Source: DASPKW01 sp038244055
GTDB lineage: Bacteria > Planctomycetota > Phycisphaerae > Tepidisphaerales > Tepidisphaeraceae
Assembly (NCBI GenBank): GCA_038244055.1
Contig: JBBRTW010000070.1
Span: 1-20,565 of the forward strand
Reading direction: 5' to 3'
DNA length: 20,565 bases
This document shows positions 13,937 to 20,565 of the stretch, piece after piece (the first letter of the stretch is position 1; each line of letters starts with the position of its first letter). The notes under the pieces were generated by a model that was given only the letters and a program-made list of their open reading frames with translations, was not told where the DNA came from and did not search any database. The position numbers and the translations under genes are program-made.

Positions 13937-14117
13937 GTTGCGAGTTAAGAGTTGCAAGTTAAGAGTTGCGAGAAAACAGTTGCGAGTTTCGAGTTGTGGG
14001 TTGCGAGTTAAGAATAGCGGTTCAGATCATAACGGTACGGGTTCCGAATCTGCCGAGTTGCATTTTCACTCGCAACTCGCAACCCGCAACTCACAACTCC
14101 TCAAGCAACTCACAACC
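13937..14117. repeat. Paired inverted heptamer arrays before the SecA-like gene
   Basis: The left array (13937-14013) is eleven heptamers of the GTTGCGA/GTTAAGA type. The right array (14068-14117) holds the reverse complement, ACTCGCA, ACTCGCA, ACCCGCA, ACTCACA and decayed units. The 54 bp between are unique. The arms can pair into a long stem in the transcript between the PqqD-M50-HlyD gene (whose stop codon lies in the last unit) and the SecA-like gene (whose ATG touches the first unit). Confidence 0.88.
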
Positions 14118-16731
14118 ATTTATTCTGTGCATTCTGCGTCTGCAACAATTGCCAGAATTTCCGGCCCCACTGATACAGCAGGGGTTGATCGTGTTCCATC
14201 GTGAAGCGGACGTAGGCGCGTTGGCCGGGCAGGTAGGCCATGTTCGGATTCTCCATTCGCAGGACGACTTCGAATTCCGGCGTGGTGACCTTGGTTCCGG
14301 TCTGGTCGTGCGGATCGTTCTGATGCTCGCCGCCGCCGGCGAAAGTCAGCGAGGCGTGCGGAAGCGTCGTCGTCCCCGCGGGAACCCGCATCAAAACCCG
14401 AGCCGTCAGATTCGTGGATCGCGCCGTCGCCATCCGCACCTCCACCAGCCTCCCCATCGCCTGATAGACCACGGTCGTTTTTCCGGACTGCTCGGACAGG
14501 CTGATATCCAGGGCCGCCTGGTCGCGCTCGGCCAGCCAGTGCGCCCGGCGTGCGCCCGCGATCGGCGGCGCGGCCGCCTTTTCATCGGCCTTGCCGAATT
14601 CCTTGATATTCTCGGCCGCGATTTCATCGAACGCCGCCTTCGCATCGCTCTTGACCGGCCCGACCGCCTCAAACGTCGCCGCGATGCTCGAAAGCTGCCC
14701 GTAATCGAACACGAACTCCACCTTGCCCGGCCGGCCGAACATCGCCTGCGACGATGCGGCCGCGACGCGCTGAATCGGCTCGCCGGGCTGTCTCACCTCG
14801 GCGGCCGGGGTTTCAACGTATTTCGCGCCGGCCGCGTCAAGCATGTGCTTCACATCCGACGGCGTCGCATCCCAGCCGCCCGGCAGGTCCTTCACCGGGC
14901 TCCAGAGATTCCGGTTCATGAAGAGCAGCGCCGCATCCGTCTGCGGCACCACCGCGCGGATCAGCAGCCAATCCGCCTTCACCACCGTCGCGATATCCTC
15001 GCCGCGCTTGATGTACCGATCCTGCAGTTCGTGGATCATCGGCGCGACCACCACGCCATCGAACGGCGCGCGCACGGTCATGTCATCGCGCTGCTTGACC
15101 AGAATCGCCAGTTGTTTCTTGATGCCGTCGAGGTTCGCCTTCTCGACCTGGTAGTCGGCCGGGCTGGAGACCAGGCTCTGCTTCATCCGCGCTTCGGAGG
15201 CGCGGGCCTGGGCCTGCGTCTTTAGAATCTCGGCCTCCATCTCGCGATCGCGACAGACCACCATCACCTGCCCCGCGAGCACCGCCTGGCCATCCTTCAC
15301 CAGCACCTGCTCGACGAACCCCGGCGTAATCGCGCGGAGCGTGTATTCATTCTCCGCTTTGACGATCCCCACCGCCTCGAAGCGCTCGGGGAATTTGATC
15401 ACACCGATTAACACCGCGATCATCCCCGCCACCACCACGGTGAACGCCACCGCCCGCCCGCGCTTGCGATGCAATTCCGGATCCAGCAGGATGTAGTTGC
15501 TCACCTTGACCACCGGCACGACCAGCCACGTCACCACGCCGCCCAGCGCCATCAAGATGCCCAGCACCGGCACCTGGTTCGACACCACCAGGATGATCAT
15601 CACGCCCACGAACACGCGATACGCGCCCGAGGTCACCGCATATAGAAACAGCCAGAAACGCTGCCCCGGCGGCGGAAGGGGAATCGGGCTTTTCACGCGG
15701 AACACATGGCGCTTGATCAACCCCATCGAGTATTCCATCGACTTCTGCTTGAGATTGGGAATCTCCAGCAGATCCGACAGCATGTAATAGCCATCGTAGC
15801 GCAGCAGCGGGTTGGCATTGAAGATCACCGTGCTCACGCTGGCAATCAGCATCGTGTTGTACGCCAGCGAATGCACCAGCCCCGGCGCGGTGTATTTCCA
15901 TACGAAGGCGCAGATGGCCGCCACGAAGAGCTCGAAAATCATCCCCCCCGCGCCCACCAGCGTGCGCTGCCATTTGCTGGGCAGACTCCAGGCGCTGCTG
16001 GCATCCACATACGGCGCGGGCACGAACACCAGGAACATCACGCCCAGTTCGTGAACTTCCCCCCCGAATCGTCTACAGGTAAAGGCGTGCCCCAATTCGT
16101 GGATCAGTTTGATGATCACGAATGTCGCCCAGAGCCACGGCCAATTTCCCGGCGAAATCGCCGAACTGGCATCTTCCTTCAACTTATGCCAGTCCGGGAT
16201 GATCATGGCGACGGCCGCGATCACCACGCCCAGCCAGAGCAGAATGCCGAACTTGCTCAAGACCGTCCGCATCACCGGCAGCCAGCGCACCAGGAAACTA
16301 TCCAGATCCCAAAGCGGAATGCGCGGGAAGAGGACGTTCATCAAGCGCCCCTGCAGCCGGCGCTTCATCATCTGTTTATGCCGCCGCAGTAGCACGCCCG
16401 CATCGGCGGTGATGTTCGCTTCCAACAGATTGGCCGCGTGAAGCTGGCTGAGAATCTGCACCACCTCGGGCTGGGTCGGCGCATCATCGGCCATGATCCC
16501 ACCCGCCAGGTCCCAAGCCTCGGCCACCGTGCGCGAGCCATCCAGCAACCCGACAAAGCGATACGCGGCCGATGAAAGCCGGTGATACTGGTTGCCGGCC
16601 GGATCGCGCACCACATACCATCGCTCGCCGCGATAATACTGCCGCGAAATCTGCGCGCTGGGCCGAAGCCGCGCCCGCAAGTCGGCGACGCGATACCACG
16701 ATTCGTGAAATGTCGGGCGAAGGTTAGACAT
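14110..16731 (-). CDS. PqqD-like + M50 protease-like + HlyD fusion protein
   Basis: This 873-residue protein has three parts. Residues ~25-105 (RGERWYVVRDPAG, YHRLSSAAYRFVGLLDGSRTVAEAW, VVQILSQLHAANLL) resemble PqqD, the RiPP recognition element fold that binds leader peptides. Residues ~150-445 are a polytopic membrane region with HELGH (211-215) and NPLLRYDGYY (307-316), the metal-binding pair of M50 site-2-type proteases. Residues ~450-873 are an HlyD-type periplasmic adaptor: lipoyl half (ITPGFVEQVLVKDG), coiled hairpin, second half (VRAPFDGVVV at 553-562) and beta-barrel. The fusion recalls YydH-like peptide zinc metalloproteases that handle ribosomally made peptides. It is 174 nt before the SecA-like gene and 125 nt after the GAF-HlyD gene. 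Whether it cleaves or only transports is unknown. No ribosome binding site is clear. Confidence 0.88.
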   Translation of the reverse strand: MSNLRPTFHESWYRVADLRARLRPSAQISRQYYRGERWYVVRDPAGNQYHRLSSAAYRFVGLLDGSRTVAEAWDLAGGIMADDAPTQPEVVQILSQLHAANLLEANITADAGVLLRRHKQMMKRRLQGRLMNVLFPRIPLWDLDSFLVRWLPVMRTVLSKFGILLWLGVVIAAVAMIIPDWHKLKEDASSAISPGNWPWLWATFVIIKLIHELGHAFTCRRFGGEVHELGVMFLVFVPAPYVDASSAWSLPSKWQRTLVGAGGMIFELFVAAICAFVWKYTAPGLVHSLAYNTMLIASVSTVIFNANPLLRYDGYYMLSDLLEIPNLKQKSMEYSMGLIKRHVFRVKSPIPLPPPGQRFWLFLYAVTSGAYRVFVGVMIILVVSNQVPVLGILMALGGVVTWLVVPVVKVSNYILLDPELHRKRGRAVAFTVVVAGMIAVLIGVIKFPERFEAVGIVKAENEYTLRAITPGFVEQVLVKDGQAVLAGQVMVVCRDREMEAEILKTQAQARASEARMKQSLVSSPADYQVEKANLDGIKKQLAILVKQRDDMTVRAPFDGVVVAPMIHELQDRYIKRGEDIATVVKADWLLIRAVVPQTDAALLFMNRNLWSPVKDLPGGWDATPSDVKHMLDAAGAKYVETPAAEVRQPGEPIQRVAAASSQAMFGRPGKVEFVFDYGQLSSIAATFEAVGPVKSDAKAAFDEIAAENIKEFGKADEKAAAPPIAGARRAHWLAERDQAALDISLSEQSGKTTVVYQAMGRLVEVRMATARSTNLTARVLMRVPAGTTTLPHASLTFAGGGEHQNDPHDQTGTKVTTPEFEVVLRMENPNMAYLPGQRAYVRFTMEHDQPLLYQWGRKFWQLLQTQNAQNKWL

Positions 16732-16745
16732 GGGTGTTGGTCAAA

Positions 16746-16851
16746 GGTCCATTGTCAATTGTCAATTGTCCATCGTAAGGTCGGCACTTCCCACCGCCCT
16801 TTTACCGTTCGCGATCCTTCGCCATGGACAATTGACCATGGACAATGGACC
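16746..16851. repeat. Inverted repeat of ATTGTCA heptamers
   Basis: Arms 16746-16771 and 16826-16851 (26 bp each) are inverted copies beginning GGTCCATTGTC, with about 22 of 26 positions matching and a 54-bp loop. Each arm is built of ATTGTCA/ATTGTCC heptamers. It fills the gap between the GAF-HlyD stop and the PqqD-M50-HlyD start. Confidence 0.88.
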
Positions 16852-16856
16852 TATCG

Positions 16857-18842
16857 CTACCACCAAAGTTTGAGCCTCATCCAATCGACAAGCCGATGCG
16901 TCCAGATCCACCCCAACCGACGATTGCCCACATCCACGCGGGCCTCGCCGGCCATTCCGGGTTTGATGAAATCGGGCTGCTCATCCAAAAGCACGATCAC
17001 CTTGAACGTGTTGTCCGCGTCCTTCGCATCGGCGTTGCCCAGCGGTACGATTCGCTTGACGCTGAAACCAACTTCGCGATCCGGGGTGGAATTGGCCGAA
17101 AGTTTGCCGCGCCAGCCGTTGGTGTCCTTGAGCGTCTTGACGTCGAACGGCTTGCTCAGGTCGATCGGCGCTTCCTTCAGATAATGAATATCGCGCTCGG
17201 CCACCTGCAACTCGGCCTCCAGCGTCTGCCCGGTTTCCTGGATTTCCATCAGCGGATCGCCGTTCTGAACGTGCGCGCCGATCTTGTCATCCAGATCGCC
17301 CTTCAGAACGATCCCATCGAACGGCGCGACCATCGTCGCCCGCGACATCTGGTACTTGTACAAATCCGCCTCGGCCTGCGCCGACTTGGCCTGCTCCAGC
17401 GCAGTGGCCGCCCGACCCGGCGCGCCTTCATCTTCCTTGTTGGAAATTTCCTTGGTGTACGTCGCCATGTACGCGCCGTAATCGGCTTCCGCCTTGGCCA
17501 GCCGCTTGCGCGTCTCGGTCGCATCCAGAACCAGCAGCAACTGGCCCTTGATGAAGCGCTGCCCCGGCTTGACCTTCACCTGATCGATAAACCCTTCATA
17601 AGGCGCTGAAAGCGTCCGCTTCTGCGCCGAGATGAACTGGAACGGCGCGCTCACGTGATACATCGGCTGCCAGAACACCAGCACCACCGCGATCCCGATC
17701 ACCAGCGCGATGATCAATTTCGCCAGCACATGCTTGGGCCCGATCGCCACTTTTGTCCCGGCCGCGATGGACTTGCCCACCTTCACCGCGATCCAGCGGT
17801 CGTTCTCGTGCCGATCCCAGAGCTGCGGCGCCAGCAGGTCGGCCGTCACCGCCAGGGCGTTGGCCACTTCATCGGTCAGCTTGGCGGGCGGCGTATATTC
17901 CAGAACCACCACGCCCACCAACTCGGCCCGCCGCCGCAGCGGCACCGCGTAAACGCTCGAATCCCCCTGGCTGCGGCAGAGCGATTCGGCCTCGCGGGTG
18001 ACGTTGTCCGAGCGCGTCCCTTCGGAGTCGAAGCGGACCGGCTCCTCCTGGTCCATGCATTCTTCCATCACCCGCTGGATGCGGACGATCAGGTCCTGCT
18101 TCTTGTCGAATTTCTCGGTGTGCGAAAGGGCTTTGACCTTGATGCTCGTCCCCTTGATCCAGCCGACCGACACCCGGCTGGCGTTGGAGCGGTTCGACAG
18201 CTCGTTGCAGAAGTTCATCGCCGCCGCTTCGAATCCCTCGGCCGTAGCCACCGATGTCGTCAGTTGCAGCACGTTCTGGTGCCGCACCGCCAGCTCGCGG
18301 CTCTGATCCATCTGCCGCCGCAGCATGTACAGTTCGAAATACCCCGCCACGAGCTGCATCGACATTAGCCGCTGCCGCGCCCGCTCGTGGTCCCGGCAGC
18401 GCGTGATCACCGCCGCCGCCGCGACGGCCGCCCCTTCATTTCGCAGCAGCGTGATCAGGCAGAATTGCGGCTCGCCGCCATCGGGGCTGCCCACTTCGAT
18501 CGCGCCGTCCTTGTTCTGGGCGATGCAGGGCAGCAGGATTTCCTGGAATGCCTGAATGGCCGCCGCGCGCACCTCATCGTCCGATTCATCGGGCCGAATA
18601 TGCGTCACCGTCCGCAGGCTCACCGGCCCGGGCGTATTGGGATCGCCCTGCCGCTCGATCAGGAACCCGGCCGCCTCCGTGCCCGCCACGGTCACCGCCA
18701 TCGTGTTCAGCAGATCCTTCATGAAAGAAGGGAGGTTCGCTGAAGCATCCAGCAGACGCTCGACCAGCTTGGAGCGCTTGCCGCTCGCCTGCTGTTGGCC
18801 CGATCCCGAGCCCTGGTTTGATTCCACGATTCCAGACGACAT
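16857..18842 (-). CDS. GAF-domain protein fused to HlyD-type adaptor
   Basis: This 661-residue protein has a long cytoplasmic N-terminal part: a degenerate GAF-like region (~30-150), a linker helix, and a clearer GAF domain (~185-345, ending VYAVPLRRRAELVGVVVLEY). One membrane helix follows at ~372-392 (KLIIALVIGIAVVLVFW). The outer part (~395-661) is a periplasmic adaptor: lipoyl half FISAQKRTLSAPYEGFIDQVKVKPGQRF, coiled hairpin, second half ATMVAPFDGIVLKG, then a beta-barrel. GAF domains bind small ligands or mediate dimerisation, so transport may be gated by a cytoplasmic signal; this is inference. GGTGAG lies 4 nt before ATG 18842. It is the second gene of the export-like cluster. Confidence 0.88.
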   Translation of the reverse strand: MSSGIVESNQGSGSGQQQASGKRSKLVERLLDASANLPSFMKDLLNTMAVTVAGTEAAGFLIERQGDPNTPGPVSLRTVTHIRPDESDDEVRAAAIQAFQEILLPCIAQNKDGAIEVGSPDGGEPQFCLITLLRNEGAAVAAAAVITRCRDHERARQRLMSMQLVAGYFELYMLRRQMDQSRELAVRHQNVLQLTTSVATAEGFEAAAMNFCNELSNRSNASRVSVGWIKGTSIKVKALSHTEKFDKKQDLIVRIQRVMEECMDQEEPVRFDSEGTRSDNVTREAESLCRSQGDSSVYAVPLRRRAELVGVVVLEYTPPAKLTDEVANALAVTADLLAPQLWDRHENDRWIAVKVGKSIAAGTKVAIGPKHVLAKLIIALVIGIAVVLVFWQPMYHVSAPFQFISAQKRTLSAPYEGFIDQVKVKPGQRFIKGQLLLVLDATETRKRLAKAEADYGAYMATYTKEISNKEDEGAPGRAATALEQAKSAQAEADLYKYQMSRATMVAPFDGIVLKGDLDDKIGAHVQNGDPLMEIQETGQTLEAELQVAERDIHYLKEAPIDLSKPFDVKTLKDTNGWRGKLSANSTPDREVGFSVKRIVPLGNADAKDADNTFKVIVLLDEQPDFIKPGMAGEARVDVGNRRLGWIWTHRLVDWMRLKLWW

Positions 18843-18859
18843 AGTCTCACCCGTTCAAA

Positions 18860-18886
18860 TTCACTGACTTCTCTTTCACTGACTTC
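18860..18886. repeat. Short direct repeat TTCACTGACTTC
   Basis: Two identical 12-bp copies (18860-18871 and 18875-18886) lie with a 15-bp period just upstream of the GAF-HlyD start in its leader. They may be a degenerate short tandem array. Confidence 0.7.
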
Positions 18887-18890
18887 CGTT

Positions 18891-18960
18891 TGTCACCCTG
18901 AGCTTGCGAAGGGTCTTGCCTCATGTGCGGGGCAAGATGTTTCGCTGCGCTCAACATGAC
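18891..18960. repeat. Interspersed palindromic element (CCCTGAGC...GCTCAACATGAC)
   Basis: Outer arms TGTCACCCTGAGCTTGCGAA and TTCGCTGCGCTCAACATGAC are imperfect inverted copies. Inner arms TCTTGCC (18914-18920) and GGCAAGA (18931-18937) are perfect. The element closely resembles the widespread bacterial repeat whose spurious translation reads as RCAQHD or LSLSKD (from memory). It occupies the HlyD to GAF-HlyD gap. Confidence 0.8.
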
Positions 18961-18987
18961 GTCATACACCTGTATGAAAATTCCGCG

Positions 18988-19854
18988 TTACCGATTCTCC
19001 GACGCCGCCAGCAACTTGTCCGGAAGCTCCACGAAAATCTGCAGCCCCGAAGGATGTCCTTCGGGGTTCTTCAGTTCCAGGTGGATCGACCGGTTGCCCG
19101 CGCCCGGATTGGCCTTGGGCGAAAGCACGCTCACGCTGGCGTCTTTCCACTCTTTCTTATCGTAGCTCACCCGCAGCTTGTCTCCCACTTTCATTTGCAG
19201 CGAAGCCAGGGCCGGCACCTGCACATCGACGATCAGGGGATTGTTCTGCACGATCGTGATCGATGGCCGGGTCGGGTCAACGGTCGAGCCCACATCGTTG
19301 ATCAAATCCTTTACCACGCCCGCCATCGGCGCTCGGATGGTCATCCGGTCGATGTGCGTCTGCTGCTTGTCGCGCTTGAGCTTGTACTGTTCCTTTTCCT
19401 GAATCGCCTGCTGCACCTTGATCTCGGCGATCTTTTCCTCGGCCGCCGTCTCCGCGACTTCGCGCTCGTTCTGCCCGCCCGCATCCAGCAATTTCTTCGC
19501 CCAGACGGCTTTAACCTTCTTCAGTTCATGATCCGCCCGGGCGGCCTCGATCGGCTTGTCCGAGTCCGCGTCGAATTGCAACACCTTCAGTTCCGCCAGT
19601 TCTTCGCTGGTGTCCTGAACCATCAGCACCTTGAACTGCTCGACCACATCCCCTTCCTTGACGTTCACCGTCTTGACCACCCCCATCGTCGGAAAGGAAA
19701 TCTTGTATTCCTTGTCCGGCAGCGTGTAGCCCTGCACCAGAACCGCGGTTGATGAAGGCGCATTGGCCGGCGATGGCGCATCGCCAAAGGTCCCATACGC
19801 GAACACGCCCGCGACAATCGCGGCGAACAAAATTTGGCTCACAGCCCGATTCAT
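18988..19854 (-). CDS. HlyD-family periplasmic adaptor protein
   Basis: This 288-residue protein has an N-terminal signal or anchor (residues 5-24, SQILFAAIVAGVFAYGTFGD), a lipoyl half (~48-80, ISFPTMGVVKTVNVKEGDVV), a helical hairpin of about 85 residues rich in Lys/Glu/Ala (~85-170), the second lipoyl half (MTIRAPMAGVVKDLINDVGS) and a C-terminal beta-barrel. Such membrane-fusion proteins bridge inner-membrane exporters to outer-membrane channels. GAGGAA precedes ATG 19854 by about 7 nt. It is the first gene of the four-gene export-like cluster; no TolC-type or ABC gene is visible nearby. Substrate unknown. Confidence 0.88.
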   Translation of the reverse strand: MNRAVSQILFAAIVAGVFAYGTFGDAPSPANAPSSTAVLVQGYTLPDKEYKISFPTMGVVKTVNVKEGDVVEQFKVLMVQDTSEELAELKVLQFDADSDKPIEAARADHELKKVKAVWAKKLLDAGGQNEREVAETAAEEKIAEIKVQQAIQEKEQYKLKRDKQQTHIDRMTIRAPMAGVVKDLINDVGSTVDPTRPSITIVQNNPLIVDVQVPALASLQMKVGDKLRVSYDKKEWKDASVSVLSPKANPGAGNRSIHLELKNPEGHPSGLQIFVELPDKLLAASENR

Positions 19855-20231
19855 GGACTATTCCTCGCTGCTGGGTGCTGAAAATCCCCTTGGCGCTTTC
19901 GGCGCAAGGCCTTTACCTTATCGCCACGAATAGAGAACGTCGAGACTCGCTTCGCTGTTACAATCCTTAAATGTTAACAATCACCTGTAAGGTATTGATG
20001 AGCATCGGCTAAGAGCGGTGCATATATTGCATTCCAACTTGGCCATTCCCGCCCGCCGTCTGATAAATGACCGCCAGGCCCCCTCCGGGGGACAACCGCC
20101 CCACCACTCCAACGACCGCCCCACCCCGCCGGTTCGCACCCAAATCCCGAAATTGCCCTGTAAGCCCCCTCACAGTCGCCCGCCATCGCGGTCACGCAGT
20201 CCCAACCCAGCCGCATTATCGACCATCGGTG
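19855..20231. other. Gene-free spacer upstream of the export-like cluster
   Basis: No credible gene is seen. A hairpin CCTTG-G-CGC/GCG-CAAGG (19890-19911) lies in the presumed leader of the HlyD gene. On the plus strand an extended -10 (TGTTACAAT, 19956-19964) precedes by six bases an ATG opening a 13-codon frame (19971-20012) of doubtful meaning. Further right are a CCCCCTCCGGGGG palindrome near 20080 and two ACCGCCCCACC copies. The 80-residue minus-strand frame at 19974-20216 has no recognisable motif. Confidence 0.5.
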
Positions 20232-20565
20232 TTACCCGTACCCCAGTTTTTCCAAATCATCCTCGTCCATCCCAAATAAATGCCCGATCTCATGCAAAAC
20301 CGTCTTGCGGAGTTCTCGGACCAACTCCGGCCGGCTGTCGCAGGCCAGTTCGTGATCCTCCTTGAAAATCAGAATCCGATCCGGCAGTTGCCCCGAATCC
20401 TCCACGCTCCGCTCCAGCAGGTTCCGCCCTTCGTACAGCCCGAACAGCAATTCATCCTCCTCCATCTCCAACTCGCGCAACATCTTCCGGCTGGGCCGCT
20501 CCTTGATTTCGATGGTCACCTCCTCCATGAACCGCGCGAACTGCTCGGGCAATTCGGCGATCGCC
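20232..20565 (-). CDS. Zincin-like metallopeptidase family protein, 5' truncated by window
   Basis: The visible 110 or so residues match the small zincin family (metallopeptidase family, Pfam Zincin_1), cytoplasmic proteins of about 115-130 residues. The catalytic motif HEIGHLFGMDEDDL near the C-terminus is complete, and upstream VTIEIKERP, LFGLYEG and DRILIFKED are typical family segments. The frame stays open to the window edge; the only start-like codon inside is a TTG at 20552, so the true start probably lies beyond 20565. It is upstream of the export-like cluster on the same strand but separated by about 380 bp. The physiological role of this family is not known. Confidence 0.85.
   Translation of the reverse strand, partial: AIAELPEQFARFMEEVTIEIKERPSRKMLRELEMEEDELLFGLYEGRNLLERSVEDSGQLPDRILIFKEDHELACDSRPELVRELRKTVLHEIGHLFGMDEDDLEKLGYG

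Noticed and set aside
19974..20216. 80-residue minus-strand frame between the zincin and HlyD genes
   Set aside because: Gly/Trp-rich composition without a motif or ribosome binding site; probably chance in GC-rich DNA.

Overview
The window is a GC-rich (roughly 60%) bacterial chromosome segment in which most genes lie on the minus strand. Gene content (a PhoX/DUF839 protein with a Tat signal, an Uma2-type nuclease, HNH endonucleases with small partner proteins, a GAF-HlyD fusion, a PqqD-M50-HlyD fusion and a SecA-like ATPase without its C-terminal half) and the dense palindromic and short tandem repeats between genes suggest a planctomycete or a related PVC-group bacterium. That assignment is inference; no rRNA marker is present.

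Layout. 1-1360: M29 aminopeptidase (minus) with a repeat-bearing downstream gap. 1361-1679: divergent spacer with a 15-unit octamer array, an opposing arm and an extended -10 promoter. 1680-3068: Tat-exported PhoX-like protein. 3123-3291: two unusual tRNA-like genes (GAA and CAT anticodons). 3477-6685: a minus-strand run of small protein, TatD-like hydrolase, small protein B, HNH endonuclease, small protein A (paralogue of B) and parvulin PPIase. 6764-7114: palindrome, promoter and a 77-residue protein on the plus strand. 7151-8098: multi-pass membrane protein, followed by a four-site palindromic repeat element (8172-8358). 8368-9543: GH57 amylase-like protein, divergent from a small secreted protein. 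10194-11030: two small membrane proteins. 11081-11746: Uma2-family protein. 11941-19854: four-gene export-like cluster. 20232-20565: start of a zincin metallopeptidase cut by the window edge.

The most interesting region is 11941-19854. Read in transcription order it encodes an HlyD-type adaptor, a GAF-domain protein fused to an HlyD adaptor, a PqqD/RRE-like + M50 membrane protease-like + HlyD fusion, and a SecA-family ATPase that keeps both nucleotide-binding folds but ends before the helical scaffold, helical wing and zinc tail. Together these look like a dedicated recognition, processing and export machine. No substrate, ABC transporter or outer-membrane channel gene is visible in the window. 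Each of the three gaps between these genes carries a different inverted-repeat element.

A second theme is repeats: at least six intergenic spots carry degenerate 7-bp tandem arrays, one carries an 8-bp array, and several carry palindromes. Several genes have a -10 hexamer only 6-9 nt before the start codon, implying leaderless transcripts.
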